DNA of 64,000 bases from Chitinophaga polysaccharea (GCF_007829335.1 NZ_VIWO01000006.1:124001-188000); one strand, 5' to 3'; counted from the first letter of the stretch, positions 8,922 to 17,451 are shown. Notes: a model not told the origin generated them from the letters alone. Numbers and translations are program-made.

Positions 8922-9317
8922 TTAAAAACCATCTACACTGTGGCAAATATGTCTGTCGGCTGTTGATGCCTCACTTAATATAATCGCTTCATCGCAAATC
9001 GCCGCTCCTCGTTCCTGCTCACCTGCACCCATATACGATTTTCCGAGCATAAACATAGCAAAAGCATTTGTAGGTTGCAAGTGCAATACCCTTTTCCATT
9101 GTACAATGGCTTTTTTAAAGCGCCGTCTTCCGTACAAGTCGTGTGCCAATTGTTGATAATACCACACACTATTTAGCGTATCCTTATCAACGTGTAACCG
9201 TAAAGGATAGTGACAGGTAATTGCTTTTGTATCAAAGTAACGTGTTACCGGTTCACACCTGGCTGCAGTAAACAGCAATAACAGGCTGCAGGTGGCTAAA
9301 AGCTGACAGGGTTTCAT
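8922..9317 (-). CDS. Small secreted TPR-repeat protein
   Basis: The product has 131 residues from the ATG at 9317. An ATG at 9344 is possible but lies inside a perfect -7 box, so the later start is preferred. The N-terminus MKPCQLLATCSLLLLFTAARC is a signal peptide; the Cys at its end lacks a proper lipobox because Arg is at -1. One clear TPR pair spans about residues 55-110 (SVWYYQQLAHDLYGRRRFKKAIVQW, then HLQPTNAFAMFMLGKSYMGAGEQE). TPRs mediate protein contacts, probably periplasmic here. No partner is suggested by the neighbourhood, and the specific family is unknown. Confidence 0.75.
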   Translation of the reverse strand: MKPCQLLATCSLLLLFTAARCEPVTRYFDTKAITCHYPLRLHVDKDTLNSVWYYQQLAHDLYGRRRFKKAIVQWKRVLHLQPTNAFAMFMLGKSYMGAGEQERGAAICDEAIILSEASTADRHICHSVDGF

Positions 9318-9341
9318 GTCCGGGCATTTAAGGATACCCGG

Positions 9342-9349
9342 CAAATGTA
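9342..9349 (-). promoter_or_regulatory. Candidate -7 box for the TPR gene
   Basis: On the minus strand this reads TACATTTG, an exact TAnnTTTG match, 24 bases before the ATG at 9317. No -33 TTG is evident in the AT-rich sequence upstream. Confidence 0.5.
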
Positions 9350-9406
9350 TATAATAAATTAATTATAATTAATATTTTTTAATATGAATAAAACTGAAGT
9401 GGTTGC

Positions 9407-9892
9407 TCAACCCAGTTCTGCTCCGCTGAAAGATAATGGGAGCAGGTCATTGGCGCGGTTGATCACATATACCTTACCGGTTAAACCACCGAGAATAAGC
9501 CGGATAGCGCCATCCTGTTTCATTTCATATTCAGCCAGTGCCTGGCGGCACATACCGCAGGGAGAAATGGGGTGCCCGCTATCCCCTTTGAGATTATGAT
9601 AGCTGATAGCAATGGTATCTATATCTACATTCGGATATACAGAGGCGGCAGAGGCCAGTGCCACCCGTTCTGCACAAAGACCGATTGGGAACGACGCATT
9701 TTCCTGGTTAGTACCTGCCACAATTTCTCCATTGGCTAAGCGAATCACCGCGCCTACCTGGAAATGCGAATAAGGTGCATACGCATGCGCGGTTACTTCT
9801 CTCGCTTCTTTCAGCAGCCATGCATCCGCATCTTCCAAACCATTAATATCATTGTATACGATGTAATCGATATGCAGCTGTTGTTTTTCCAT
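9407..9892 (-). CDS. cdd: Cytidine deaminase
   Basis: This 161-residue homotetrameric-type enzyme deaminates cytidine and deoxycytidine to uridine forms in pyrimidine salvage. The substrate segment HAYAPYSHFQVGAV is intact. The zinc site is complete: Cys73 and catalytic Glu75 in GLCAERVAL, and Cys112 and Cys115 in SPCGMCRQ. TNQENASFPIG is the expected nucleoside-binding stretch. It lies downstream of lepB on the same strand, but a hairpin at 9956-9982 separates them, so it is probably transcribed alone. Confidence 0.96.
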   Translation of the reverse strand: MEKQQLHIDYIVYNDINGLEDADAWLLKEAREVTAHAYAPYSHFQVGAVIRLANGEIVAGTNQENASFPIGLCAERVALASAASVYPNVDIDTIAISYHNLKGDSGHPISPCGMCRQALAEYEMKQDGAIRLILGGLTGKVYVINRANDLLPLSFSGAELG

Positions 9893-9955
9893 ATGAGCAG
9901 TTGTAAAGGGTTGATGGCAGGTCTTTTCCTGGCGGCAGGCCGGGGTAAAGACGAC

Positions 9956-9982
9956 TACGGACCGGCAAAAGGCCGGTCCGTA
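9956..9982 (-). terminator. Hairpin between lepB and cdd
   Basis: A perfect 11-bp stem (tacggaccggc / gccggtccgta) with a 5-base loop lies 31 bases after the lepB stop. The following minus-strand sequence is only moderately T-rich, so termination may be partial. Confidence 0.65.
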
Positions 9983-10013
9983 ATTTACTTTAAATTATAT
10001 TCAGGACAATTAC

Positions 10014-11210
10014 TTACTTGATATTTCTGAAGATGCGGCTCCAGCGGATACCACCCTCTCCGTAGCTCATCCAGATCAACCAGGCTTTACCTACCACGTG
10101 ATCTTCCGGAACAAAGCCCCAGAAGCGGGAATCCAACGAATTGTTGCGGTTATCCCCCATCATCCAGTAGTAGTTCATTTTAAACGTGTAGGAATCAACA
10201 GGCTGGCCGTTAATGATAAACTTACCATCTTTTCTTTCCAGGGTATTGCCTTCATACACGCGGATAATGCGATCGTACAACGCAATATTGCTTTCATCCA
10301 GTTTCACGGTAGCACCTTTCTTCGGAATGTACATGGGACCGAAGTTCTCATCTGTCCATTTGAAATGCGCAGAGTCATGCGGGAAGATATCGTTATAGTT
10401 GAAATCTGAGAAGGCAGCTGCTTCATACATCGTAATATTCTTCACAATGGGGAATTGTTTCAGAGCGGCCACATTTTCTGGGGTCAGGTTATAGAGAAAC
10501 TTGTTGGCATCGATCTGGAAAAAATCGGGAGGCGTAGTAGTAATGCCCAATTCTTCGAGTCTGCTGGGATTCAGCTGATCGCCGGTAGTTTCCACTACAT
10601 ACTTGTGCTGACTACCCGGAGGTACCGGTGCTGCCTGTCCATTGATATATACAGCGCCGTGAACAATCCGGAGTGTATCTCCCGCCTGTCCCATACAGCG
10701 TTTGATATAGTTTTCGCGTTTATCTACCGGGCGTTGAATGATCTGGTAGGAATTATGAACAGCCTGCCAGCCATTCTGTCTTACCATGTTATAGTAACTT
10801 GGATCCGGCGAGTCTATCGCTACTGTATCTCCCTCAGGAAAATTAAATACCACTACATCATAACGTTTAATATCAGAGAAACCTGGTAAACGTCTGTACT
10901 TCCATTTTACAGCTTCAGAATAAGCTTTGGTAGATTTTGTAAAGGGAAGGGTATGATGTACAAAAGGTACTGCCAGCGGTGTCATTGGAATACGGGGCCC
11001 GTAACTGATCTTGCTGACAAACAGGAAATCGTTTACCAGCAATGTCTTTTCCATAGATGGTGTAGGGATCGTATATGCCTCAAAAATGAAGGTGCGGATA
11101 AGCGTGGCTGCTATGATAGCGAAAATACCAGCGTCTAACCATTCTCTAGCCTGAGATTTCTTCTTCTTTGGCTGACTGTCTTTGTTTTTTTTCCAAAATG
11201 CCAGGTTCAT
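10014..11210 (-). CDS. lepB: Signal peptidase I
   Basis: This 398-residue inner-membrane serine protease removes signal peptides from exported proteins. A basic N-terminus precedes one membrane segment (about residues 25-43). The catalytic serine is Ser52 in IPTPSMEKTL. The general base is Lys170 in ENYIKRCMGQAGDTL. Box E is intact near the C-terminus (MGDNRNNSLDSRFWGFVPEDHVVGKA). The protein exceeds E. coli LepB because of inserted periplasmic segments around residues 80-110 and 200-290, a common feature in Bacteroidetes. An exact -7 box lies at 11241-11248. Confidence 0.96.
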   Translation of the reverse strand: MNLAFWKKNKDSQPKKKKSQAREWLDAGIFAIIAATLIRTFIFEAYTIPTPSMEKTLLVNDFLFVSKISYGPRIPMTPLAVPFVHHTLPFTKSTKAYSEAVKWKYRRLPGFSDIKRYDVVVFNFPEGDTVAIDSPDPSYYNMVRQNGWQAVHNSYQIIQRPVDKRENYIKRCMGQAGDTLRIVHGAVYINGQAAPVPPGSQHKYVVETTGDQLNPSRLEELGITTTPPDFFQIDANKFLYNLTPENVAALKQFPIVKNITMYEAAAFSDFNYNDIFPHDSAHFKWTDENFGPMYIPKKGATVKLDESNIALYDRIIRVYEGNTLERKDGKFIINGQPVDSYTFKMNYYWMMGDNRNNSLDSRFWGFVPEDHVVGKAWLIWMSYGEGGIRWSRIFRNIK

Positions 11211-11240
11211 TCAGTTTCGCTTATTAGATGCTTAAAAAGG

Positions 11241-11248
11241 CAAATATA
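11241..11248 (-). promoter_or_regulatory. Candidate -7 box for lepB
   Basis: On the minus strand this reads TATATTTG, an exact TAnnTTTG match, 30 bases before the lepB ATG. No TTG lies at the usual distance upstream. Confidence 0.5.
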
Positions 11249-11382
11249 ATATTCTGCCGTTTGCCAGTAGCTATTCCGCTACAAAAGTTTTCTTAAAAAT
11301 AGATTAAAAGACAATTTATTATATTTTTCGAATATGTAACATACCACCCATCAAATAACCGGTATTTATAGGCTGGAGAAGT

Positions 11383-12030
11383 TTACAGTACCGTTTCCAG
11401 GATCTGGTTGATGACAGTTGCGCGATTGAGCACCATAAAATGGCCGGCATCGGGGATCAGGTGGGTAGGTGTGAGATATTTAGCGGGGAAAGGATGGTCA
11501 TTAGCGCCGTGAATATGCACCAGGCCTTCGGGTATCTGTTCATTTTCCCAGTGCAGGATAGCATTTACTGCCCACCGGGTATAGGTGTAATCTTTTTTAG
11601 CGAGATATTCATTTACCAGTGCCCTTTCTGCCTCGGTTTCAATGTCGAGAAACTTTTTCACAATCACATTCCTGCGCTGGTAAAGGAGTTGGTCGGGGAG
11701 TTTATGAATGCCCAGGCGTTTCACCCAGTTGTAATAAGGCGGTTTTTCGGTAGTACGTTTGATGCTGGATACCAGGATGTTTTTGGCAATGGGTATATGC
11801 CGGGCAATTTCCAGGCTCATAATGCCACCGAAAGAAACGCCCAGCAGGGTTACCGGTCCATCGGCCCGGATGCCTTGCGCCATGCGGGCGGCATACTGGC
11901 CGATGGGTTCATCCGGCAATGGCGTGATCCATTGCAGGTAATGTACCTCGTAGCCAGGCGGAAAGCACAGATTGTTAAAAATGCGCTCATCGGCCCCCAG
12001 CCCACTGATCAGGTACATTTGCTTTTGCAT
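11383..12030 (-). CDS. Alpha/beta hydrolase
   Basis: The 215-residue protein has the alpha/beta hydrolase fold and a complete catalytic triad. The nucleophile is Ser66 in LLGVSFGGIMSLE, the acid is the Asp in HIHGANDHPFPA, and the His is in IPDAGHFMVLNRA. Substrate and pathway cannot be told. The ATG lies 7 bases after the stop of the sigma-54-type response regulator, so the two are almost certainly co-transcribed and the hydrolase may belong to the regulator's response. There is no signal peptide, so it should be cytoplasmic. Confidence 0.88.
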   Translation of the reverse strand: MQKQMYLISGLGADERIFNNLCFPPGYEVHYLQWITPLPDEPIGQYAARMAQGIRADGPVTLLGVSFGGIMSLEIARHIPIAKNILVSSIKRTTEKPPYYNWVKRLGIHKLPDQLLYQRRNVIVKKFLDIETEAERALVNEYLAKKDYTYTRWAVNAILHWENEQIPEGLVHIHGANDHPFPAKYLTPTHLIPDAGHFMVLNRATVINQILETVL

Positions 12031-12037
12031 ATCTCTC

Positions 12038-13222
12038 TTAGGAACTTACTTTTTTCTTATCGCGGTTCGGCACCACAAAATCGTCTACATCTTCTGCGGT
12101 AATGGTTTTGCCGGACAAGATGATCAATCTTTCCACCACGTTGCGCAGTTCCCGGATGTTACCCGTCCAGTTATGATTTTGCAATGCTTTCATCGCATCT
12201 TTATCGATGGCTTTACGTGCAATACCGTATTCGCTGCAAACGCTGTCGAGGAAGCTATCTACCAGCAATGGCACATCTTCCCGGCGATCATTCAGGGAAG
12301 GTACATGGATGAGGATCACGCTCAGGCGGTGATACAGATCCAGGCGGAAGTTTTTGCTTTCCACTTCCTGCAGCAGGTCTTTATTGGTAGCTGCCACCAC
12401 GCGTACATCCACACTGATTTCCTTGTCGCCGCCCACGCGGGTAATTTTACCTTCCTGTAAGGCACGCAGTACCTTGGCCTGGGCGCTGAGGCTCATATCG
12501 CCTATTTCATCGAGGAAAAGGGTACCGCCACTGGCTTGTTCAAATTTACCAATGCGCTGTTTTACTGCGGAAGTAAAGGAACCTTTTTCATGGCCGAATA
12601 ATTCACTTTCTATGAGTTCGCTGGGAATAGCGGCACAGTTCACCTCTACGAGCGGCGCTGCGGCGCGATTGCTGCGCTCATGCAGCCAGCGGGCTACCAG
12701 CTCCTTTCCTACCCCGTTTTCACCGGTAATCAATACACGGGCATCGGTAGGCGCTACTTTTTCAATAGTTTCCCTGATCTTCGTTAATGGAGAAGACTCA
12801 CCGATCATTTCCGGCACCTTGTTCACCTTGCGGCGCAGGGTTTTGGTTTCAGTGACCAGTGTGGTTTTATCCATCGCATTACGCAAGGTGATCAGCAGGC
12901 GGTTCAGGTCTGGTGGCTTGGAAATATAATCATAGGCGCCTTTCTTCACGGCATCAACGGCAGTATCAATATTACCATGCCCCGATACCATGATGATGGG
13001 AATATCCGCATTCACTTCCCTGGCTTTCTCCAGGAATTCCAGTCCATCCATTTTAGGCATTTTGATGTCGCATAATACGGCATCGTAAGACTTTGCCTGG
13101 AACATTTTAAATCCTTCCATTCCATCTGCTGCCTCGTCTACTTTGTACCCCTCGTAACTTAAAATTTCCGTAAGTGTTTTACGAATACTTTTTTCGTCGT
13201 CTATTATTAAAATATTAGCCAT
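12038..13222 (-). CDS. Sigma-54-type response regulator (receiver + AAA+) without a DNA-binding domain
   Basis: The ORF reaches 13270, but the conserved receiver start MANILIIDDEKS puts the initiation at 13222, giving 394 residues. The receiver domain has its phospho-acceptor Asp52 in LCDIKMPKMDG. The AAA+ domain (about 140-370) has Walker A GENGVGKE, Walker B-like GGTLFLDEIGDMS and the arginine-finger region. Two features differ from NtrC. The sigma-54 contact loop reads GSFTSA instead of GAFTGA. The protein also ends about 20 residues after the AAA+ domain (VVPNRDKKKVSS), with no Fis-type helix-turn-helix. No histidine kinase is adjacent. It may activate sigma-54 polymerase from solution or act another way. 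It is co-transcribed with the hydrolase at 11383-12030. Confidence 0.9.
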   Translation of the reverse strand: MANILIIDDEKSIRKTLTEILSYEGYKVDEAADGMEGFKMFQAKSYDAVLCDIKMPKMDGLEFLEKAREVNADIPIIMVSGHGNIDTAVDAVKKGAYDYISKPPDLNRLLITLRNAMDKTTLVTETKTLRRKVNKVPEMIGESSPLTKIRETIEKVAPTDARVLITGENGVGKELVARWLHERSNRAAAPLVEVNCAAIPSELIESELFGHEKGSFTSAVKQRIGKFEQASGGTLFLDEIGDMSLSAQAKVLRALQEGKITRVGGDKEISVDVRVVAATNKDLLQEVESKNFRLDLYHRLSVILIHVPSLNDRREDVPLLVDSFLDSVCSEYGIARKAIDKDAMKALQNHNWTGNIRELRNVVERLIILSGKTITAEDVDDFVVPNRDKKKVSS

Positions 13223-13326
13223 AATCAGGTTTAATTTTGTACGACCGGCAAATACCTGCCATTTATACAACGGGCAAAAATAAAGATTAATCAGTTAAAA
13301 TTGCAGGATATATCATATCATTTAAC

Positions 13327-13701
13327 ATGTCTGATACAATTGAGATGACGCCGTACAGCTCCCGCTGGCCGGAAGAATTTAAGGAGATAGCCGCCCGCCT
13401 GGAGGCCGTATTGGGTAATTATGCCCTGGCTGTTGACCATATTGGCTCAACCAGTGTACCGGGAATGCCTGCCAAAGATGTCATAGACGTGCAGGTAACG
13501 GTAGCCTCGCTGGAACAGCCCATACAACCCTTACTGGAACAACTGGGGTATGAGCGGAAATATCACCTGGCCGATCACCGGCCGCCAGGGAGAACAGACC
13601 TGGCGGAGACGGAACTGGAAAAACACTTCTATTTCAAACAACAACGGCGGATCAATCTGCATGTGCGGGTAGCAGGTCGGTTTAACCAGTATTTGACCTG
13701 A
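13327..13701 (+). CDS. GrpB/UPF0157 family protein, shortened
   Basis: The 124-residue product matches the N-terminal two thirds of the GrpB (UPF0157) family, a nucleotidyltransferase-like fold. The motif DHIGSTSVPGMPAKDVIDVQV (GSTSVPG, then D-x-D) is intact, as is HFYFKQQRRINLHVRVAG. Family members usually run to about 170 residues. Here a stop follows RVAGRFNQYLT and the C-terminal helices are absent. A frame shifted by one base after the stop reads LIMEGAYEWSG and then ends, which may be a relic of the tail. It could be a decayed gene or a working short form. The function of the family is poorly known. Confidence 0.7.
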   Translation: MSDTIEMTPYSSRWPEEFKEIAARLEAVLGNYALAVDHIGSTSVPGMPAKDVIDVQVTVASLEQPIQPLLEQLGYERKYHLADHRPPGRTDLAETELEKHFYFKQQRRINLHVRVAGRFNQYLT

Positions 13702-13760
13702 TTATGGAAGGCGCTTATGAGTGGAGCGGAACAAGGCTGTAATAGTATCCGGCTACTGAT

Positions 13761-13791
13761 TTGACATTTCCCCACTTGTCTACTACCTTTA
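13761..13791 (+). promoter_or_regulatory. Candidate promoter of cysE-cysM
   Basis: TTG at 13761-13763 and TACCTTTA at 13784-13791 are separated by 20 bases. The -7 box differs from TAnnTTTG only in its last base. Transcription would begin about 50 bases before the cysE ATG. Confidence 0.5.
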
Positions 13792-13851
13792 CAGGATTTA
13801 TGCGTAATTTCAATATATATAAAGTGCCCATCCCTGTAATTACATCCGCAT

Positions 13852-14664
13852 ATGAATGAGTTTCTTGAAGAGTTGAAACGGCGGCATCAGCTGGCAGCAG
13901 CTAATGCCTATCCCGCAACCGGTGCAGTAGATGATTTTGTCAGCAACCTGGTAAACTGGTTATTTCCGGAACATAAGGGGCAGGTAATTGCTGATCCGCA
14001 GGTATTAGAGCAATACAGTGTTCAGCTGGAAACGCAGTTACAGCAACTATTGCATTCCATGGCCAACCAATTGCCCACCGATGCCTCTTCCCTGAGCCAG
14101 GCCTTCATGGGCAAGGTGCCGGTTATTTATGACGAATTAACCAAAGATGCCAGTGCCATGTACCAGGGCGACCCGGCGGCATCCTGTATGTATGAGGTGA
14201 TCCGAGCTTATCCCGGTTTTTATGCGATTGCCTTTTACCGCATTGCACATGCCCTGTATAACCTGAAGATACCGGTATTACCCCGCATGATTACAGAACT
14301 GGCCCATTCCCGCACGGGCATAGACATACATCCGGGGGCTGTTATTGCGCCCTGGTGTTGCATAGACCATGGCACGGGTATCGTCATTGGGGAAACCAGC
14401 ATCATCGGGCCTCATGTAAAGATATACCAGGGAGTTACCCTGGGGGCATTGAGCGTAGAAAAAGGAATGGCGCGCAGCAAACGACATCCTACTATTGAAG
14501 AACATGTAGTGATATATGCCGGGGCCACTATCCTGGGGGGCGATACCGTAATAGGCCACCACAGCGTTATTGGAGGGAATGTGTGGTTGATTAAAAGCGT
14601 AGAGCCGTTTTCCCGCATTTATTACAAAGCAGAACATAAATATTCAGATACAAACCAAGATTAA
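13852..14664 (+). CDS. cysE: Serine O-acetyltransferase
   Basis: This 270-residue enzyme makes O-acetylserine from serine and acetyl-CoA, the first step of cysteine synthesis. An N-terminal helical domain is followed by a left-handed beta-helix of hexapeptide repeats. The active-site stretch is clear: TGIDIHPGAVIAPWCCIDHGTGIVIGE, then KIYQGVTLGALS and KRHPTIEEHVVIYAGATILGG. Length and N-terminus resemble the EpsC-like bacterial form. The stop lies only 4 bases before the cysM ATG, so the two enzymes are made from one message and may form a cysteine synthase complex. However, the C-terminus (EHKYSDTNQD) does not end in the Ile used by E. coli CysE for such binding. Confidence 0.95.
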   Translation: MNEFLEELKRRHQLAAANAYPATGAVDDFVSNLVNWLFPEHKGQVIADPQVLEQYSVQLETQLQQLLHSMANQLPTDASSLSQAFMGKVPVIYDELTKDASAMYQGDPAASCMYEVIRAYPGFYAIAFYRIAHALYNLKIPVLPRMITELAHSRTGIDIHPGAVIAPWCCIDHGTGIVIGETSIIGPHVKIYQGVTLGALSVEKGMARSKRHPTIEEHVVIYAGATILGGDTVIGHHSVIGGNVWLIKSVEPFSRIYYKAEHKYSDTNQD

Positions 14665-14668
14665 TCAT

Positions 14669-15550
14669 ATGGCATCCATCATAGAGCTGATCGGCAACAC
14701 GCCGATGGTAGAATTAAAGCACATTTCGGAAAACCCGGAGGTGAAAATATTCGCCAAACTGGAAGGCAATAATCCCGCGGGTAGTGTAAAAGACCGGGCT
14801 GCCTATGGCATGATCAAGGGAGCGCTGGATAGAGGCGATATTAAGCCGGGCATGAAGCTGATTGAAGCTACCAGCGGCAACACAGGTATTGCGCTGGCCA
14901 TGATATCCAGCCTGTTTGGACTGGAAATAGAACTGGTAATGCCTTCAGATGCCACGCGGGAGCGGGTGCTTACCATGGAAGTATATGGCGCCAAAGTAAC
15001 GCTCACGCCCAAAGAATTGTCGATGGAAGGTTCTATCGACTATGCCAACGACAAAGTAGCGAAGGGGGGGTATTATATGTTGAACCAGTTTGCCAATCCC
15101 GATAACTATGGCATGCATTACAAAACCACGGGACCGGAAATCTGGCGGGATACGGCGGGGAAAGTAACGCACTTTGTCAGCGCCATGGGCACTACAGGTA
15201 CTATTATGGGCGTATCGCGGTTCCTGAAGGAGCAAAACCCGGATGTACAAATCGTAGGTTGCCAGCCCACAGAGGGATCAAAGATTCCGGGTATCCGTAA
15301 GTGGCCGGAGGCTTATCTTCCTAAAATATTTGAAAAATCCCGGGTAGACCGGATTATGGATATTGACGAGGCCGATGCCCGGGCGATGTCCAAACGACTG
15401 GCCAAAGAAGAAGCTGTTTTCTGTGGCATGAGCAGTGGCGGCGCTGTATCGGCAGCAGCACGGTTATCGCGCGAGTTACGTAGCGGCGTTATCGTTAGCA
15501 TCATCTGCGACCGCGGCGACCGGTATTTATCGAGTGATTTGTTTTCCTGA
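14669..15550 (+). CDS. cysM: Cysteine synthase B (O-acetylserine sulfhydrylase)
   Basis: This 293-residue PLP enzyme converts O-acetylserine and sulfide, or thiosulfate for CysM types, to cysteine. The PLP lysine is Lys41 in NNPAGSVKDRAAYG. The substrate loop is EATSGNTGIALAM, the phosphate-binding glycines are in SAMGTTGTIMG, and the C-terminal GMSSGGAVSAA segment is present. GIRKWPEAYLPKIF matches the CysM rather than the CysK subgroup. It is translated immediately after cysE. The convergent pdhB gene is separated from it by a palindromic terminator. Confidence 0.95.
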   Translation: MASIIELIGNTPMVELKHISENPEVKIFAKLEGNNPAGSVKDRAAYGMIKGALDRGDIKPGMKLIEATSGNTGIALAMISSLFGLEIELVMPSDATRERVLTMEVYGAKVTLTPKELSMEGSIDYANDKVAKGGYYMLNQFANPDNYGMHYKTTGPEIWRDTAGKVTHFVSAMGTTGTIMGVSRFLKEQNPDVQIVGCQPTEGSKIPGIRKWPEAYLPKIFEKSRVDRIMDIDEADARAMSKRLAKEEAVFCGMSSGGAVSAAARLSRELRSGVIVSIICDRGDRYLSSDLFS

Positions 15551-15565
15551 ACGGAAAACATACCC

Positions 15566-15620
15566 TATAAAAGCTAAAGGCGAATGATCGATGAGATCAT
15601 TCGCCTTTATTGCTTTTATA
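15566..15620. terminator. Bidirectional palindromic terminator between cysM and pdhB
   Basis: The left arm 15566-15589 and right arm 15595-15620 pair over 24 bp with a 2-base bulge and a 5-base loop. It lies between two convergent genes and has T-rich flanks on both sides. Confidence 0.85.
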
Positions 15621-15634
15621 CGTTTAGCGGTCTG

Positions 15635-16618
15635 CTATTTCTTCATGTACATTACTTCCTTCACCAGTTTCACAGTACGCTCAATATCCGGCAGGTATAA
15701 TTTTACCAGGTTAGGCGCATAGTGCATAGGCGCATCCTGTGCAGTGATACGGCGGATAGGTGCATCCAGGTAGTCGAAACCTTCTTTCTGGATACGGTAA
15801 GCGATTTCAGAAGAAACGCTGGAGAATGGCCATTGTTCTTCTACGATTACCAGGCGGTTTGTTTTCTTTACAGATTCGAGGATGGTAAACCAGTCCAGCG
15901 GACGGATGGTACGCAAGTCGATTACTTCCGCTTCGATACCTTCTTTCGCCAGTTCTTCTGCAGCGCCCAAAGCTACTTTCATCATTTTGTTGAAAGAAAC
16001 GATGGTGACGTCTTTACCGGCACGTTTGATATCTGCTTTACCGATAGGGATGATGTATTCTTCTTCAGGTACTTCGCCCATATCGCCGTACATCAACTCA
16101 CTTTCCATGAAAACAACCGGATCGTCGTCGCGGATGGCCGCTTTGAGCAAACCTTTTGCATCATATGGATTAGATACGGATACTACTTTCAGGCCGGGGA
16201 TATTGGCATAATAACTTTCGAATGCAGTGGAGTGTTGTGCTCCCAGCTGTCCTGCAGAACCGTTTGGTCCGCGGAAAACGATCGGACATCCTACCTGTCC
16301 ACCACTCATCGCCAACATTTTGGAGGCGGTATTGAGGATCTGATCCAAAGCCAGCACGGCAAAGTTCCAGGTCATGAACTCTACTACCGGACGCAGGCCG
16401 TTTTGAGCGGCACCTACTCCAATGGCAGCAAACCCAAGTTCTGCAATCGGCGTGTCAATTACACGTTTTGGACCAAATTCATCCAGCATTCCCTGGCTCA
16501 CTTTATAAGCACCATTGTATTCGGCTACTTCCTCCCCCATCAGGAATACGCGTTCATCACGGCGAAATTCCTCCTGCAGGGCTTCTCTTAAGGCTTGTCT
16601 GAAAGCTATCTGACGCAT
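15635..16618 (-). CDS. pdhB: Pyruvate dehydrogenase E1 component, beta subunit
   Basis: The 327-residue protein is the beta half of the alpha2beta2 E1 enzyme, which decarboxylates pyruvate with thiamine diphosphate and passes the acetyl group to lipoyl E2. Typical segments include the opening ALREALQEEFRRDERVFLMGEEVAEYNGAYK in the usual place, DTPIAELGFAAIGVGAA with the cofactor-contacting Glu, and VEFMTWNFAVLALDQI. EEQWPFSSVSSEIAYRI precedes the C-terminal domain. The alpha subunit and E2 are not in the window, and lpdA (E3) lies 1 kb away behind an opposing gene. A well-formed promoter stands at 16663-16692. A branched-chain 2-oxoacid dehydrogenase beta subunit is a less likely alternative. 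Confidence 0.92.
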   Translation of the reverse strand: MRQIAFRQALREALQEEFRRDERVFLMGEEVAEYNGAYKVSQGMLDEFGPKRVIDTPIAELGFAAIGVGAAQNGLRPVVEFMTWNFAVLALDQILNTASKMLAMSGGQVGCPIVFRGPNGSAGQLGAQHSTAFESYYANIPGLKVVSVSNPYDAKGLLKAAIRDDDPVVFMESELMYGDMGEVPEEEYIIPIGKADIKRAGKDVTIVSFNKMMKVALGAAEELAKEGIEAEVIDLRTIRPLDWFTILESVKKTNRLVIVEEQWPFSSVSSEIAYRIQKEGFDYLDAPIRRITAQDAPMHYAPNLVKLYLPDIERTVKLVKEVMYMKK

Positions 16619-16662
16619 GCTATTCTTAATTGAAAGTTTAAATGCCTTATTTAAAGGCAGGG

Positions 16663-16692
16663 CAAAAATATTGTTTGTTCACGAAAAAGCAA
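16663..16692 (-). promoter_or_regulatory. Promoter of pdhB, full Bacteroidetes consensus
   Basis: On the minus strand TTG (16692-16690) and TATTTTTG (16670-16663) are separated by 19 bases, an exact match to TTG-N19-TAnnTTTG. A small hairpin (gccttatttaaaggc, 16643-16657) lies in the leader before the ATG at 16618. Confidence 0.8.
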
Positions 16693-16815
16693 AGTAAACG
16701 CCCGATTAATAATTATTATGACAATGATATAGGAGTGGCAGCTTATTAATTAATAAAAATACATATATTTATATTTTCTAACTTTATTGAAGCCCGTGCT
16801 AACTCGTTTATCGTC

Positions 16816-17439
16816 ATGATCACGATTACTATCCTGACACTTTGCTTTTTAGCTGCCCTATCCTGTAAAATAAAAAAAGTAAAAGTGCCCGTCGTCCAGG
16901 TGCTCCTGTGGTACTTTCACCTGTTTTTGGGTAGTATTAGCCTGATATGCCTGTTCCTGATGCTTAACAACTATGGTTTTAAAGGCACGCAAACAGAGCG
17001 GGTATTCTTTACCCTGTATGCCGGCACCGGCATGTTGTTATATGGACTCGCCAAACCCGACAACGATGCCCGCTATGCTTACCTGTTGTGCTTTTTTGGG
17101 TTTCCGTTTGTGCTGTTGCTGGGACTGCTGATTCCGCCACTGCGCACCATTACGCTGGTAGCGGCTATTACGCTGTTGTCTGACAGCGAGTTTCAGCGCT
17201 ACGATATCGACAATGACTTTGCCCTGCAAACCAAGAGCACCAGTATTTTATCAACCTACCCCGTTTACAGCCTGGTGGCAGATAAATACTTACTTTTTGA
17301 GAAGCTGACACCGGATGTGATCCGGCCCGGAGCGGCACCCGGTTTCCTGAAAATGGAAAAAAGGGGCAAAGACAGCGTCAGGATCCTGTTGAAAACAACG
17401 GGCAACAAAGTAGACACCGTACTCTTACTGTCGGAATAA
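16816..17439 (+). CDS. Hypothetical membrane protein
   Basis: I do not recognise a family for this 207-residue protein. An N-terminal hydrophobic stretch ends in LAALSCKIKKVKV, which resembles a lipoprotein signal but may be a membrane segment. Three further hydrophobic stretches follow (about residues 28-50, 63-75 and 88-120). The C-terminal 85 residues are soluble and include VYSLVADKYLLFEKL and KDSVRILLKTTGNKVDTVLLL, which look like beta-strands. It is monocistronic between two minus-strand genes, and its stop lies 12 bases from the lpdA stop. No motif suggests a function. Confidence 0.75.
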   Translation: MITITILTLCFLAALSCKIKKVKVPVVQVLLWYFHLFLGSISLICLFLMLNNYGFKGTQTERVFFTLYAGTGMLLYGLAKPDNDARYAYLLCFFGFPFVLLLGLLIPPLRTITLVAAITLLSDSEFQRYDIDNDFALQTKSTSILSTYPVYSLVADKYLLFEKLTPDVIRPGAAPGFLKMEKRGKDSVRILLKTTGNKVDTVLLLSE

Positions 17440-17451
17440 ACACGTGTTGCA

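Noticed and set aside
9681..9692. A further accgattgg word resembling the TetR operator, inside cdd
   Set aside because: It lies in the coding sequence and fails the outer TA and final T positions of the motif.
10014..11210. Signal peptidase I much longer than in E. coli, possibly a fusion
   Set aside because: The catalytic Ser, Lys and box E are in order, and long insertions are usual in Bacteroidetes LepB.
13223..13270. Longer start for the response regulator
   Set aside because: The 16 added residues do not fit a receiver domain; MANILIIDDE is the normal beginning.
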